From an uncultured Paracoccaceae bacterium (GTDB taxonomy: Bacteria > Pseudomonadota > Alphaproteobacteria > Rhodobacterales > Rhodobacteraceae), in contig CANMMF010000009.1 of NCBI GenBank assembly GCA_947498985.1, forward strand, positions 1 through 64,000: DNA of 64,000 bases, in the 5' to 3' direction. This document shows positions 9,269 to 17,680 of the stretch, in pieces. How positions within the stretch are numbered: position 1 is the stretch's first letter; every line of letters begins with the position of its first letter. A program made the translations under genes and the position numbers. Below the pieces are notes generated by a model. That model was given only the letters and a program-made list of their open reading frames with translations. It did no database searches and was not told where the DNA came from.

Positions 9269-9758
9269 TTCTTCTCTGGATGTGCAGTTTGATGCCGACG
9301 CGTCCAGACAATTCACTGGTCTTCTTGTCTGGGGCAACCGGCAATCCGCGGCCAGGAGTGAAGCAACTGTGCAATACTCCGTGAGAGACTAATCCCGGTT
9401 CATAACTGAGGATGCGACCGCGGGACGGTCGATAGGTTTCAATTGACGCCCCGCACCTTGCGCAACGATTGCTCCTTTTCTCCACATTCTTGTCCAGCTG
9501 GTCGGAGGCAAGCCCGATGTTCGGTAACATGGGCAATTTTGCCGTTTCGCAGCGTTCTTGAATGCGCGTTGGGTTTGAATGTTGTCACCGTTTCAATCTC
9601 CATTAGTGGTGGTTCGTCGTGAGTTCGCTACTAAATGTAGTGAAAACCGAATAAAATTGTAAACGGTGCGTCTCACCTCGATTTTGCCCGCGCAACGCTC
9701 CATATCGGAAATTTCGTTATTGCACTGAACTTACTGCGCATTCAGCGAGGCTAAGGTG
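9269..9758. other. Gene-free AT-rich gap before rpmC
   Basis: About 490 bases without a convincing gene. In 9601-9660 only 23 of 60 bases are G or C, against roughly two thirds in the flanking genes. A 97-codon minus-strand frame at 9243-9536 lacks a ribosome site and overlaps the oxygenase gene, so it is not called. The composition suggests decayed or recently acquired DNA at the breakpoint of the ribosomal cluster. Confidence 0.6.
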
Positions 9759-9787
9759 TTGCCAACCCGCGCAAACCCTTCTATACG
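9759..9787 (+). promoter_or_regulatory. Candidate sigma-70 promoter for rpmC-rpsQ
   Basis: TTGCCA at 9759-9764 and TATACG at 9782-9787 are separated by 17 bases, a good match to a housekeeping promoter. It lies 90 bases upstream of rpmC, after the terminator of the previous ribosomal segment, exactly where a restart promoter is needed. Confidence 0.65.
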
Positions 9788-9807
9788 GCCCGCTCATCCA
9801 CGGACTC

Positions 9808-9853
9808 CACCGGAATCAGGGTGACCTTTGGCAATGCAAAGGGCTCTCCGGTG
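9808..9853 (+). promoter_or_regulatory. Two-tier hairpin in the rpmC leader
   Basis: An outer stem (CACCGGA 9808-9814 with TCCGGTG 9847-9853) encloses an inner stem (CCTTTG 9825-9830 with CAAAGG 9837-9842). It falls between the candidate promoter and the rpmC ribosome site (AAAAAAGGAAGGG). A ribosomal-protein or attenuation leader is possible, but this is inference from pairing alone. Confidence 0.45.
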
Positions 9854-9876
9854 ATGTTGAAAAAAGGAAGGGCGAC

Positions 9877-10083
9877 ATGAACGCCAGCGAACTCCGTGAC
9901 AAGACCCCGGATCAGCTCCGGGACGAGCTTGTCAATCTGAAGAAAGAAGCCTTCAACCTGCGCTTTCAGCAGGCCGGTGGCACCATGGAAAACACCGCGC
10001 GCATGCGTGAGGTCCGCCGTGACGTCGCCCGTGTGAAGACAGTCCTGAACCAGAAAGCGGCCAGCGCCGCGCAGGAGGGTTAA
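9877..10083 (+). CDS. rpmC: 50S ribosomal protein L29
   Basis: 68 residues, usual size. L29 lies beside L23 at the tunnel exit. [24 protein letters not shown] and the [24 protein letters not shown] block are typical. A strong purine-rich ribosome site precedes the ATG. It starts a two-gene unit with rpsQ, three bases downstream. Confidence 0.98.
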   Translation: MNASELRDKTPDQLRDELVNLKKEAFNLRFQQAGGTMENTARMREVRRDVARVKTVLNQKAASAAQEG

Positions 10084-10086
10084 CCG

Positions 10087-10317
10087 ATGCCCAAACGAAT
10101 CCTCGCCGGCACCGTCACCTCGACCGCCAACGCCCAGACCGTCACGGTCAGCGTCGAGCGTCGCTTCAAGCACCCGGTTCTGCAGAAGACGATCCGGAAG
10201 TCGAAGAAATACCGCGCTCATGACGAGGCGGAAAAGTTCGCCGTTGGCGATGCCGTTCGGATCATCGAATGCGCGCCGAAGTCGAAAACCAAACGCTGGG
10301 AGGTGATCGCGGAATAG
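10087..10317 (+). CDS. rpsQ: 30S ribosomal protein S17
   Basis: 76 residues. S17 is an early-assembly 16S rRNA-binding protein. [42 protein letters not shown] and [17 protein letters not shown] match the family. In E. coli it is the last gene of the S10 operon, and here it also stands at a boundary: the stop is part of a highly structured 140-base gap before rplN. Confidence 0.98.
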   Translation: MPKRILAGTVTSTANAQTVTVSVERRFKHPVLQKTIRKSKKYRAHDEAEKFAVGDAVRIIECAPKSKTKRWEVIAE

Positions 10318-10372
10318 GCTCATCCGCCCTGGTGGGCGGCCTCGCGAGGCAAGCCATCAGGCTTGATGAGCC
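10317..10372 (+). promoter_or_regulatory. Cloverleaf-like inverted-repeat element at the S10/spc boundary
   Basis: Outer stem GGCTCATC (10317-10324) with GATGAGCC (10365-10372) closes around three hairpins in a row: CGCCC/GGGCG (10325-10329, 10334-10338), GCCT/AGGC (10339-10342, 10347-10350) and AAGCC/GGCTT (10351-10355, 10360-10364). Two more hairpins follow (CGAGA/TCTCG 10380-10394, GGTTT/AAACC 10394-10408). Nearly every base in the 56-base core is paired. It overlaps the rpsQ stop and precedes rplN, the first gene of the spc group. It has no tRNA anticodon or T-loop features. A protein-binding leader, attenuator or processing site is the best guess. Confidence 0.6.
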
Positions 10373-10457
10373 ACCATTTCGAGAGCACATCTCGGTTTGA
10401 TCGAAACCCCGGGGTCGATGTCCTGAAAAGGCGGCCCCGGACGTCGGGAGAAACCAA

Positions 10458-10826
10458 ATGATCCAGATGCAGACCAATCTGGATGTGGCTGACAATTCCG
10501 GAGCCCGGAAAGTTCAGTGCATCAAGGTCCTCGGCGGTTCGCACCGCCGCTACGCATCGGTCGGCGATATCATCGTCGTATCCGTGAAAGAGGCCATTCC
10601 GCGCGGCCGCGTGAAGAAAGGCGACGTCCGCAAGGCCGTTGTCGTGCGCACCGCCAAGGAAGTCCGCCGCGAAGACGGCACCGCGATCCGCTTTGACCGC
10701 AACGCCGCCGTCATCCTCAACAACGCAGGTGAGCCCGTGGGCACCCGTATCTTCGGGCCGGTTGTGCGCGAGCTGCGCGCCAAGAACTTCATGAAGATCA
10801 TCTCGCTGGCGCCGGAGGTGCTCTGA
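10458..10826 (+). CDS. rplN: 50S ribosomal protein L14
   Basis: 122 residues, standard. L14 lies at the subunit interface and binds the silencing factor RsfS in other bacteria. [20 protein letters not shown] and the [22 protein letters not shown]-type block are clear. It begins the spc-type group. GGGAG lies seven bases before the ATG. Its stop shares one base with rplX. Confidence 0.98.
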   Translation: MIQMQTNLDVADNSGARKVQCIKVLGGSHRRYASVGDIIVVSVKEAIPRGRVKKGDVRKAVVVRTAKEVRREDGTAIRFDRNAAVILNNAGEPVGTRIFGPVVRELRAKNFMKIISLAPEVL

Positions 10827-11131
10827 TGGCTGCGAAACTCAAAAAAGGCGACAAGGTCATCGTGCTTGCCGGCAAGGACAAGGGCAAGACCGGTGAAATT
10901 TCCACCGTCATGCCGAAAGAAGGCAAGGCCGTGGTCGACGGGCTGAACATGGCGATCCGCCACACCCGTCAGAGCCAGTCGAGCCAGGGCGGCCGTCTGC
11001 CCAAGGCGCTGCCGATCGACCTTTCCAACCTCGCCATCGTCGATGCCAACGGCAAACCGACCCGCGTCGGCTTCCGCATGGAGGACGACAAGAAGGTCCG
11101 CTACGCCAAGACCACGGGGGATGTGATCTGA
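10826..11131 (+). CDS. rplX: 50S ribosomal protein L24
   Basis: 101 residues. L24 initiates 50S assembly. [22 protein letters not shown] is the KOW motif at the N-terminus. Both ends overlap neighbours by one base (TGATG), coupling rplN, rplX and rplE. Confidence 0.98.
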   Translation: MAAKLKKGDKVIVLAGKDKGKTGEISTVMPKEGKAVVDGLNMAIRHTRQSQSSQGGRLPKALPIDLSNLAIVDANGKPTRVGFRMEDDKKVRYAKTTGDVI

Positions 11132-11709
11132 TGCTCGATACCGCCAATTATACCCCGCGCCTCAAGGCGAAGTTCCGCGACGAGATCAAGGCGAAGATGA
11201 AGGAGGAGTTCGGCTACTCCAACGACATGATGATCCCGCGTCTCGACAAGATCGTGCTGAACATCGGTTGCGGTGCCGAAGCCGTCCGCGACAGCAAGAA
11301 AGCCAAGTCCGCCGTCGAGGACCTGACCAAGATCGCAGGCCAGCAGGCCGTGTCGACCAAGGCCAAGAAATCCATCGCCGGTTTCCGCGTCCGTGAAGAG
11401 ATGCCGCTGGGTGCCAAGGTGACCCTGCGCGGCGACCGGATGTATGAGTTCCTCGACCGCCTGATCACCATCGCGATGCCCCGCATCCGCGACTTCCGCG
11501 GTGTGAAGCCCTCCTTTGACGGTCGCGGCAACTTTGCCACCGGCCTCAAGGAACACATCGTCTTCCCGGAGATCGATTTCGACAAGGTCGACGAGGTCTG
11601 GGGTATGGACATCATCATCACCACCAATGCGCAGCAGGTCGGGGATCACTCTGCCGATGCGCAGGCAAAGGCGCTGTTGAAGCATTTCAACATGCCCTTC
11701 AACGCCTGA
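11131..11709 (+). CDS. rplE: 50S ribosomal protein L5
   Basis: 192 residues, slightly longer than the E. coli protein. L5 binds 5S rRNA and contacts S13. [34 protein letters not shown] and the [19 protein letters not shown]-type blocks are visible. Its translation is coupled to rplX. In E. coli the S8 repressor site lies near this start; I do not see an obvious equivalent. Confidence 0.98.
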   Translation: MLDTANYTPRLKAKFRDEIKAKMKEEFGYSNDMMIPRLDKIVLNIGCGAEAVRDSKKAKSAVEDLTKIAGQQAVSTKAKKSIAGFRVREEMPLGAKVTLRGDRMYEFLDRLITIAMPRIRDFRGVKPSFDGRGNFATGLKEHIVFPEIDFDKVDEVWGMDIIITTNAQQVGDHSADAQAKALLKHFNMPFNA

Positions 11710-11720
11710 GGAGCGACATC

Positions 11721-12026
11721 ATGGCCAAGAAAGCAATGATCGAACGCGAAAAGAAGCGCCAGCGCCTGGTGGCGAAATATGCCGCCAAACGTGCCGAGCT
11801 CAAAGAGATCGCGAATGACGAGAGCAAGCCGATGGAAGAGCGCTTCAAGGCGCGCCTCAAGCTTGCCAAACTGCCCCGCAACAGCTCGCCCACCCGGTTG
11901 CACAACCGTTGCCAGCTGACGGGTCGTCCGCACGCGTATTACCGCAAGCTCAAGGTCAGCCGTATCGCGCTGCGCGAGCTTGCATCCGAGGGCAAGGCCC
12001 CGGGCATGGTCAAGTCGAGCTGGTAA
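11721..12026 (+). CDS. rpsN: 30S ribosomal protein S14, zinc-free type
   Basis: 101 residues, the long form without the four-cysteine zinc site. [22 protein letters not shown] at the start and [21 protein letters not shown]-like end ([18 protein letters not shown]) are typical of the alphaproteobacterial protein. S14 completes head assembly of the small subunit. GAGGAGCG precedes the ATG. Confidence 0.97.
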   Translation: MAKKAMIEREKKRQRLVAKYAAKRAELKEIANDESKPMEERFKARLKLAKLPRNSSPTRLHNRCQLTGRPHAYYRKLKVSRIALRELASEGKAPGMVKSSW

Positions 12027-12040
12027 GGGAGGGTATATAG

Positions 12041-12433
12041 ATGAACGATCCTATCGGCGATATGCTCACCCGCATCCGCAACGCCTCGATGCGCGGCAAG
12101 TCCACCGTCTCGACACCGGCCTCCAAGCTGCGTGGCTGGGTGCTCGATGTGCTGGCGGATGAAGGCTATATCCGCGGCTACGAAAGCAGTGCGGACGAGC
12201 GCGGTCACCCGACGCTCGAAATCAGCCTGAAATATTACGAAGGCGCCCCCGTCATTCGCGAAGTCAAGCGGGTCTCCAAGCCCGGTCGTCGCGTCTACAT
12301 GGGCGTCAAGGACATCCCGCAGGTCCGTCAGGGCCTGGGTGTGTCGATTGTCTCCACCCCCAAGGGTGTGATGTCGGATGCAAGCGCGCGCAGCCAGAAT
12401 GTTGGCGGCGAAGTGCTCTGCACCGTCTTCTGA
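12041..12433 (+). CDS. rpsH: 30S ribosomal protein S8
   Basis: 130 residues. S8 is a central-domain assembly protein and the spc-operon repressor in E. coli. [20 protein letters not shown] and the C-terminal [28 protein letters not shown] are conserved. GGGAGGG lies upstream of the ATG. Confidence 0.98.
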   Translation: MNDPIGDMLTRIRNASMRGKSTVSTPASKLRGWVLDVLADEGYIRGYESSADERGHPTLEISLKYYEGAPVIREVKRVSKPGRRVYMGVKDIPQVRQGLGVSIVSTPKGVMSDASARSQNVGGEVLCTVF

Positions 12434-12445
12434 GGAGGGCTCCAG

Positions 12446-12979
12446 ATGTCTCGTATCGGCAAACAACCGGTCGCGCTGCCCTCGGGGGTTTCGGCCTCCC
12501 TTTCGGGTCAGACGATCGAGGTGAAGGGGCCGAAAGGCACCCAGAGCTTCACCGCAACCGACGATGTCACCATCGCGGTCGAAGATAACGTGATCACCGT
12601 CAAGCCGCGCGGCAATTCCAAGCGGGCGCGCCAGCAATGGGGCATGTCCCGCACGGTTGTCGCCAACCTCGTGCACGGGGTGACGGACACGTTCAAGAAA
12701 GAGCTGGAGATCCAGGGTGTGGGATACCGGGCGCAGGTGCAGGGCAAGACCCTGAAGCTGAACCTCGGCTACAGCCACGATGTGGATTTCGAGATCCCCG
12801 AGGGGATCAGCGTCCAGTGCCCCAAGCCCACCGAGATCGTGATCGAAGGTCACGACAAGCAGGTGGTGGGTGAGGTTGCGGCCAATATCCGCGACTGGCG
12901 CCGGCCGGAGCCGTACAAGGGGAAGGGTATCCGCTACAAGGGCGAGTACATCTTCCAGAAGGAAGGCAAGAAGAAGTAA
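12446..12979 (+). CDS. rplF: 50S ribosomal protein L6
   Basis: 177 residues. L6 lies near the factor-binding site. [36 protein letters not shown] and the C-terminal [18 protein letters not shown] are all standard. GAGGAGGG precedes the start by eight bases. Confidence 0.98.
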   Translation: MSRIGKQPVALPSGVSASLSGQTIEVKGPKGTQSFTATDDVTIAVEDNVITVKPRGNSKRARQQWGMSRTVVANLVHGVTDTFKKELEIQGVGYRAQVQGKTLKLNLGYSHDVDFEIPEGISVQCPKPTEIVIEGHDKQVVGEVAANIRDWRRPEPYKGKGIRYKGEYIFQKEGKKK

Positions 12980-12991
12980 GGATGCAAGGTC

Positions 12992-13351
12992 ATGGCTAAC
13001 AGTAAACGACAGCTGTTCCAGAAGCGCCGCCTGCGCGTCCGGAACAAACTCCGCAAGGTCAACGCAGGTCGCGTGCGTCTTTCGGTTCACCGCTCCAACA
13101 AGAACATCAGCGTTCAGCTGATCGACGATGTTGCGGGCACCACGCTGGCCTCCGCCTCCTCGATGGAGAAGGATCTGGGCGTCGTGGGTCAGAACAACGT
13201 CGAGGCCGCCGCCAAGGTGGGCACCGCCATCGCCGAGCGCGCCAAGGCCGCCGGTGTGAGCGAGGCCTATTTCGACCGCGGCGGATTCCTCTTTCACGGC
13301 AAGGTCAAGGCTCTGGCCGACGCCGCCCGTGAAGGTGGTCTGAAGATCTGA
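12992..13351 (+). CDS. rplR: 50S ribosomal protein L18
   Basis: 119 residues. L18 binds 5S rRNA with L5. [28 protein letters not shown] and [24 protein letters not shown] match the family. The next gene, rpsE, follows only after a 164-base hairpin-rich gap instead of the usual few bases. Confidence 0.98.
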   Translation: MANSKRQLFQKRRLRVRNKLRKVNAGRVRLSVHRSNKNISVQLIDDVAGTTLASASSMEKDLGVVGQNNVEAAAKVGTAIAERAKAAGVSEAYFDRGGFLFHGKVKALADAAREGGLKI

Positions 13352-13357
13352 CGCAAA

Positions 13358-13493
13358 GGTGGGTCACAGACCCACCCTGCGCGGCCGGCGTAGGGTGGGT
13401 TTTGAACCCACCATCTGAAGGCGGGCAACCGTCTCGATGATCCGGGTCCCGCGCCGGGACACCTGGATTGGACAAACGGCGCCTGGATGCGCC
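13358..13493. repeat. Four consecutive hairpins in the rplR-rpsE gap
   Basis: GGTGGGT/ACCCACC (13358-13376), GGTGGGTT/AACCCACC (13394-13412), GTCCCG/CGGGAC (13446-13460) and GGCGC/GCGCC (13478-13493) follow one another. The first two are copies of the palindrome also found after rplP. None has a T-run, so read-through into rpsE is expected. The gap may adjust the stoichiometry or stability of the rpsE-rpmD part of the transcript. Confidence 0.65.
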
Positions 13494-13515
13494 ACGATGA
13501 AAAGGAATGCCGTTC

Positions 13516-14121
13516 ATGGCAGAACGTGACAACCGCCGGGGCAATCGCCGCGACCGCGACGAGGCCCCCGAATTCGCTGACCGCCTGGTTGCGATCAACC
13601 GCGTGTCGAAGACCGTCAAGGGCGGCAAGCGCTTCGGCTTTGCGGCGCTCGTCGTTGTGGGCGATCAGAAAGGCCGCGTCGGCTTTGGCAAGGGCAAGGC
13701 CAAGGAGGTCCCCGAGGCCATCCGCAAGGCCACCGAGCAGGCCAAGCGCAAGATGATGCGCGTGCCGCTGAAAGAGGGCCGCACCCTGCACCACGATATC
13801 GAGGGCCGCCATGGCGCGGGCCGCGTGGTGATGCGCACCGCCCCGCAAGGTACCGGGATCATCGCCGGTGGTCCGATGCGCGCGGTGTTCGAGATGCTGG
13901 GTGTGCAGGACGTGGTCGCCAAGTCGATCGGCAGCCAGAACCCCTACAACATGATCCGTGCCACGCTCGACGGTCTGACCAAGGAGCAATCCCCGCGCAA
14001 CGTCGCCCAGCGTCGTGGCAAGAAGGTCGCCGACATTCTGCCCAAGCGCGACGGTGTCGTCGATGAGCAGTCGGACGTGGCCCATAACGCGCCGGTGGCC
14101 GAAGCCACCGCGGACGCGTGA
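13516..14121 (+). CDS. rpsE: 30S ribosomal protein S5
   Basis: 201 residues from ATG 13516. An in-frame ATG nine bases upstream (MPFMAERD) is only one base from the AAAAGGA ribosome site, so the second ATG is preferred. S5 takes part in decoding accuracy and mRNA entry. [28 protein letters not shown] and [18 protein letters not shown] are conserved. The C-terminus has a 30-residue tail beyond the core domain. Confidence 0.97.
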   Translation: MAERDNRRGNRRDRDEAPEFADRLVAINRVSKTVKGGKRFGFAALVVVGDQKGRVGFGKGKAKEVPEAIRKATEQAKRKMMRVPLKEGRTLHHDIEGRHGAGRVVMRTAPQGTGIIAGGPMRAVFEMLGVQDVVAKSIGSQNPYNMIRATLDGLTKEQSPRNVAQRRGKKVADILPKRDGVVDEQSDVAHNAPVAEATADA

Positions 14122-14135
14122 GAGAGGACTGACCC

Positions 14136-14324
14136 ATGGCAAAGACCATCGTCGTGAAGCAGATCGGCTCGCCGATCCGTCGCCCCGAAAAGCAGCGCCA
14201 GACCCTGATCGGTCTGGGTCTCAACAAGATGCACAAGACCCGCGAGCTGGAGGACACCCCCTCGGTGCGCGGCATGATCAACAAGATCCCGCATCTGGTC
14301 GAGATCGTCGAAGAGCGCGGCTGA
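14136..14324 (+). CDS. rpmD: 50S ribosomal protein L30
   Basis: 62 residues, normal. [23 protein letters not shown] and [22 protein letters not shown] are typical. GAGAGGA precedes the ATG. In most bacteria rplO-secY follow directly; here a terminator follows and the next genes are a metallo-hydrolase and a P450, so the spc group is cut at this point. Confidence 0.98.
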   Translation: MAKTIVVKQIGSPIRRPEKQRQTLIGLGLNKMHKTRELEDTPSVRGMINKIPHLVEIVEERG

Positions 14325-14360
14325 GACAACTCAGCGGCTCGAGACACCTAGTAAAGTCAC

Positions 14361-14398
14361 AGCGCCTCGCGGATCCGTCCGCGGGGCGCTTCTGGTTT
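14361..14398 (+). terminator. Terminator after rpmD
   Basis: AGCGCCTCGCGGA (14361-14373) pairs with TCCGCGGGGCGCT (14378-14390), 13 pairs with one G-T and a TCCG loop. The T-tail (TCTGGTTT) is weak but the stem is very stable. It closes the ribosomal region. Confidence 0.8.
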
Positions 14399-14606
14399 GG
14401 GTGGTGGCCATGCGCCGGGCCGTGCCCGGACGCCCGGGCAAATGGCTGCAGGCCAAAGCGATACCGCTGCCGCGCCGGAATTGCCTCGCGGCTGACAGGC
14501 TGAGGCTCTCTCACTGTCCATCGCAGGTTTGCCGAGCGCAGCGTCCGGGGATTGCCGGGTATCAGCGTCGCGCCAGGCGTTGTGCAACACCAAAAGGGAG
14601 CCCCGC

Positions 14607-15371
14607 ATGACCCAGACATGCCGCACATTCCTGACCACCGCCGCCGCCGCTGCGGGCTCGATCACCGTGGTCCCTTTTGCCGCCCATGCCGGTGGCCACA
14701 GCCCGCATGAGTTCAAGACCTCGCAAGGGCTGCTGACCGTACACCCGGTCAATCACGCCTCGATCGTGATGGAGACCCCCATCGGCACGCTTTATGTCGA
14801 TCCGGTTGGGGATGCCGCGCTATATGCCGACTTTCCGGGGGCCGATCTCATCCTCGTCACGCACGAGCATGGCGATCACTACAACGAAGAGACGCTGACC
14901 GCGCTCAAGGGGGAGGCCACGCAGATGATCGTGAACCCCGCCGTGATGGCAAAGCTCTCTGACGGGCTGAAAACCAACACGACGGAGCTTGGCAACGGCG
15001 CTACCGCCTCGCTGACCGGGCTGCAGGTCGACGCGATCCCGGCCTACAACACCACCGAAGAGCGGCTGAACTTCCACCCCGAAGGCCGCGACAACGGCTA
15101 TGTGCTCACCATGACCGACTTCCGCGTCTACATCTCCGGTGACACCGAGGACATCCCCGAGATGCGCGCGCTGGAGAACATCGATCTGGCCTTTGTCTGC
15201 ATGAACCTGCCCTTCACCATGGAAGCCGCCGCCGATGCGGTGCGCGAATTTGCACCGGTGGCGGTCTGTCCTTACCATTATCGCGGTCGCGGTGGCGGCA
15301 CGCAGGACCCCGAGGAGTTTGCAAGCCTCGTGGGCGACGCCGCGACGGTGAAGATCGGCAACCGGTACTGA
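14607..15371 (+). CDS. UlaG-like metal-dependent hydrolase with signal peptide
   Basis: 254 residues from ATG 14607, chosen because AAAAGGGAG precedes it; an upstream in-frame opening at 14529 has no such site. Residues 1-28 form an Ala-rich export signal (CRTFLTTAAAAAGS). HEHGDH lies at 86-91 and later ISGDTEDIPEM and CPYHYRGRGGGTQDP supply the remaining ligand regions. This is the beta-lactamase-fold branch with UlaG (ascorbate-6-phosphate lactonase) as its known member; most homologues have no assigned substrate. It probably acts in the periplasm. It stands alone between the rpmD terminator and the P450. Confidence 0.87.
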   Translation: MTQTCRTFLTTAAAAAGSITVVPFAAHAGGHSPHEFKTSQGLLTVHPVNHASIVMETPIGTLYVDPVGDAALYADFPGADLILVTHEHGDHYNEETLTALKGEATQMIVNPAVMAKLSDGLKTNTTELGNGATASLTGLQVDAIPAYNTTEERLNFHPEGRDNGYVLTMTDFRVYISGDTEDIPEMRALENIDLAFVCMNLPFTMEAAADAVREFAPVAVCPYHYRGRGGGTQDPEEFASLVGDAATVKIGNRY

Positions 15372-15464
15372 AACCGGCCCGCGCCGCATCCCGCCTTTTC
15401 CCGCGCCTTCCCCCTTGCGAGGCCCACCCCTCTCGCGCACCATGGGCTCGGGGAGGACGATCAC

Positions 15465-16670
15465 ATGGCGCTGGATCTGGACGGGTTCGATCTCAACCGG
15501 ATCGGGCCGGATTTTATCGAGGACCCGCACCCGGTGCTGCACGCGCTGCGCGCGCGTCAGCCGATCCATCACAACGCCGACAGGTCGGTTTATCTCACGC
15601 GCTACGATGACGTGCTCAAGGTCTATCAGTCGCGCGACATGCTGTCGGACAAGACCGAGGCCTTTGGCGAGAAATTCGGCCGCTGCCCGCTGCACACCCA
15701 CCACACCACGTCTCTCATTTTCAACGATCCACCCTATCACAGCGTGGTGCGAAAGCTCATCTCGGGGGCGTTCACACCGCGCAAGCTGGCGGAGTTCCAG
15801 CCGCTGATCGAAGAAATCGTGGACCGGTTGCTCGACCGCGTGGCCGAGATGGGAGAGCTCGATCTCATCGAGGGTTTCGCCAAGGTGCTGCCGACCGAAA
15901 TCATCTCGTTCATGCTGGGCATTCCCGAGGAGCAGCGCACAAGGCTGCGCGGTTACAGCCTCGCCATTCTGGGCGCGCTCGACCCGGTGGTGCCCGCCGA
16001 GCGGCTGGCCGAGGGCAACCGCGCGGTCGAGGAATTCGGCGCGATCCTGTCCGATCTCATCGACCACCGCCGCGCCCATCCCGACGGGGCCGCGCAGGGC
16101 GAGGTGCTGGAGGCGCTGATATTCGGAGAGCACGAGGGGCGACAGCTGACCCAGGAAGAGCTCATCCAGAACTGCATCTTTCTGCTCAATGCCGGTCACG
16201 AGACCACCACCAGCTTTGTCGGCAACGCCATGGGCACGCTTTTTGACAATCCCGATCAGCATCGCCTGCTGCTCGACGATCCCGACCTCATCACCACCGC
16301 CATCGAGGAGTTCCTGCGCGTCGAGAGCCCGTTGCAGATCGGCAACCGGCTTGCCGGAGAGGACATCGCGCTGCATGCGGGCACGGTGCCAAAGGGCACT
16401 TATATCCACACCTCGATTGCCGCCGCGAACCGCGATCCGGAGGTCTTTGCCGATCCCGACCGCGTCGACATCACCCGCAAACCCAACCGGCACATTGCGT
16501 TCATCACCGGCATCCATGTCTGCCTCGGTGCGACGCTGGCGCGGATCGAAGGGCGGATTGCGATCGGACGGCTTGTGGCGCGCTTTCCGAAGATCGCGCA
16601 GAACGGCGCGCGCAGCCGGGTTCCTCTGGCCCGGTTCCGGGGCTTTGCGACCCTGCCGGTGCGGGTCTGA
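15465..16670 (+). CDS. Cytochrome P450
   Basis: 401 residues, normal for a soluble bacterial P450. Seen: I-helix oxygen-binding AGHETT (243-248), the ExxR pair at E282 and R285, and the heme loop FITGIHVCLG (346-355) with Cys353 as iron ligand. These are monooxygenases that need a ferredoxin and reductase; neither is adjacent. The motif style fits the CYP107/CYP153-like bacterial group, but no substrate is implied. GGGAGGA precedes the ATG. It converges with the AraC gene, only 19 bases apart, without a visible terminator. Confidence 0.95.
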   Translation: MALDLDGFDLNRIGPDFIEDPHPVLHALRARQPIHHNADRSVYLTRYDDVLKVYQSRDMLSDKTEAFGEKFGRCPLHTHHTTSLIFNDPPYHSVVRKLISGAFTPRKLAEFQPLIEEIVDRLLDRVAEMGELDLIEGFAKVLPTEIISFMLGIPEEQRTRLRGYSLAILGALDPVVPAERLAEGNRAVEEFGAILSDLIDHRRAHPDGAAQGEVLEALIFGEHEGRQLTQEELIQNCIFLLNAGHETTTSFVGNAMGTLFDNPDQHRLLLDDPDLITTAIEEFLRVESPLQIGNRLAGEDIALHAGTVPKGTYIHTSIAAANRDPEVFADPDRVDITRKPNRHIAFITGIHVCLGATLARIEGRIAIGRLVARFPKIAQNGARSRVPLARFRGFATLPVRV

Positions 16671-16689
16671 CGTCTGATCGCCGGGCGCG

Positions 16690-17550
16690 CTATTCCGCCT
16701 GCGCCGCCTGGAACGGATCGCGCAGGTGGCGCACCCGGTAGCGGCGCGGCGTGGTGCCGTATTGCTGCTTGAAAAGCCGATAGAAATAGCTGGTGTTGTC
16801 AAAGCCGCAGGCATCCGAGACATCGTTGATCGATTGCTCGTCGCTGCGCAGAAGATGGGCGGCAAATTCCACGCGGATCTGGTTGATATATTCCGAAGGC
16901 GTCAGCCCGGTCACCGATTTGCAGGTCCGGCAGACATGTTCGTGGCTGCGCCCGGCGGCGGCGATCAGACCGGCCGCACCGCGGCGGAACACCTCTTGCG
17001 ACTGCGCGGCGCTGCAGGCCTCCGCAAACCAGCGCGGAGAACTGCTGGCCACGCCGCTTGTGGCATCGGCGACGCGATTGGTGAGCACCAGCAGAAACTC
17101 CTCGATCCGCGCCAGCGACCGATGCGCGGTCTGCAGCTGTTGGGCCACATTGATCGCACGGGCAAAACGCGCGGGGCCCAGCATGTGCATGTCGGGCAGC
17201 GGGGCGGAGCTGTCAAAGAACCGCCCGCGGATCGCATCGCTGTAGCGGCTTGCCAGATGGGTTGCCGTCTCCGTCCGAAACATCACGTTCACGATCTGGC
17301 AACCCGCCGCCCGGTCGGCGCGGAACGCATGCACATCGCGCGGGCGCACAAAGGCTAGCTGCCCGGGTTCCAGCATCTGCGTGACCCCGTTGACCCAATG
17401 CTGGGTCTTGCCGCTCTCGATCAGGAACACCTCGAAATAATCGTGGTCATGGGCCTGGTCCGGATAGCGCGTGGCCAGCCGCTTGCGGGCGAAGTGAAAC
17501 GCCTCATCGGGTTTGAGGTAGGTGTCGATGCGGAAGGTTGTTTTGCGCAT
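16690..17550 (-). CDS. AraC-family regulator with cupin sensor domain
   Basis: 286 residues from ATG 17550; the longer frame to 17724 runs into the divergent gene and is Cys-rich and unlike the family. The N-terminal half (HDHDYFEVFLIESGKTQHWVNG, then LEPGQLAFVRPRDVHAF) is a cupin that usually binds a sugar or small effector. The C-terminal 100 residues hold the two helix-turn-helix units (NDVSDACGFDNTSYFYRLFKQQYGTTPRRYR). It is divergent from the dioxygenase-transporter-mannosidase operon and is its likely activator; direct repeats in the shared promoter region support this. Confidence 0.92.
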   Translation of the reverse strand: MRKTTFRIDTYLKPDEAFHFARKRLATRYPDQAHDHDYFEVFLIESGKTQHWVNGVTQMLEPGQLAFVRPRDVHAFRADRAAGCQIVNVMFRTETATHLASRYSDAIRGRFFDSSAPLPDMHMLGPARFARAINVAQQLQTAHRSLARIEEFLLVLTNRVADATSGVASSSPRWFAEACSAAQSQEVFRRGAAGLIAAAGRSHEHVCRTCKSVTGLTPSEYINQIRVEFAAHLLRSDEQSINDVSDACGFDNTSYFYRLFKQQYGTTPRRYRVRHLRDPFQAAQAE

Positions 17551-17590
17551 GCAGCAATATTGGCAAAGAAAAGCGCCCCTGTCGCGGAGG

Positions 17591-17619
17591 AATGTCAAAT
17601 CAGTACATAAAAATGTCAA
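17591..17619. promoter_or_regulatory. Direct repeat, probable AraC-type operator
   Basis: AATGTCAA occurs at 17591-17598 and again at 17612-17619, 21 bases apart, i.e. two helical turns on the same face. It lies in the 130-base gap between the AraC gene and the divergent dioxygenase gene, the typical place and geometry for AraC-family half-sites. Function is inferred. Confidence 0.5.
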
Positions 17620-17680
17620 TCTGGACCGCTGACAGAGAGGTGCTGAATCGCAATGCTTGCCACAGGGGGAGAATTTCACG

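Noticed and set aside
9243-9536. 97-codon minus-strand frame with a CARCG motif
   Set aside because: Overlaps the oxygenase gene, has no ribosome site and no second cysteine pair to complete a zinc site.
10317-10372. tRNA gene
   Set aside because: The cloverleaf is only 56 bases, has no anticodon arm of proper size, no TTC loop and no CCA-compatible acceptor.
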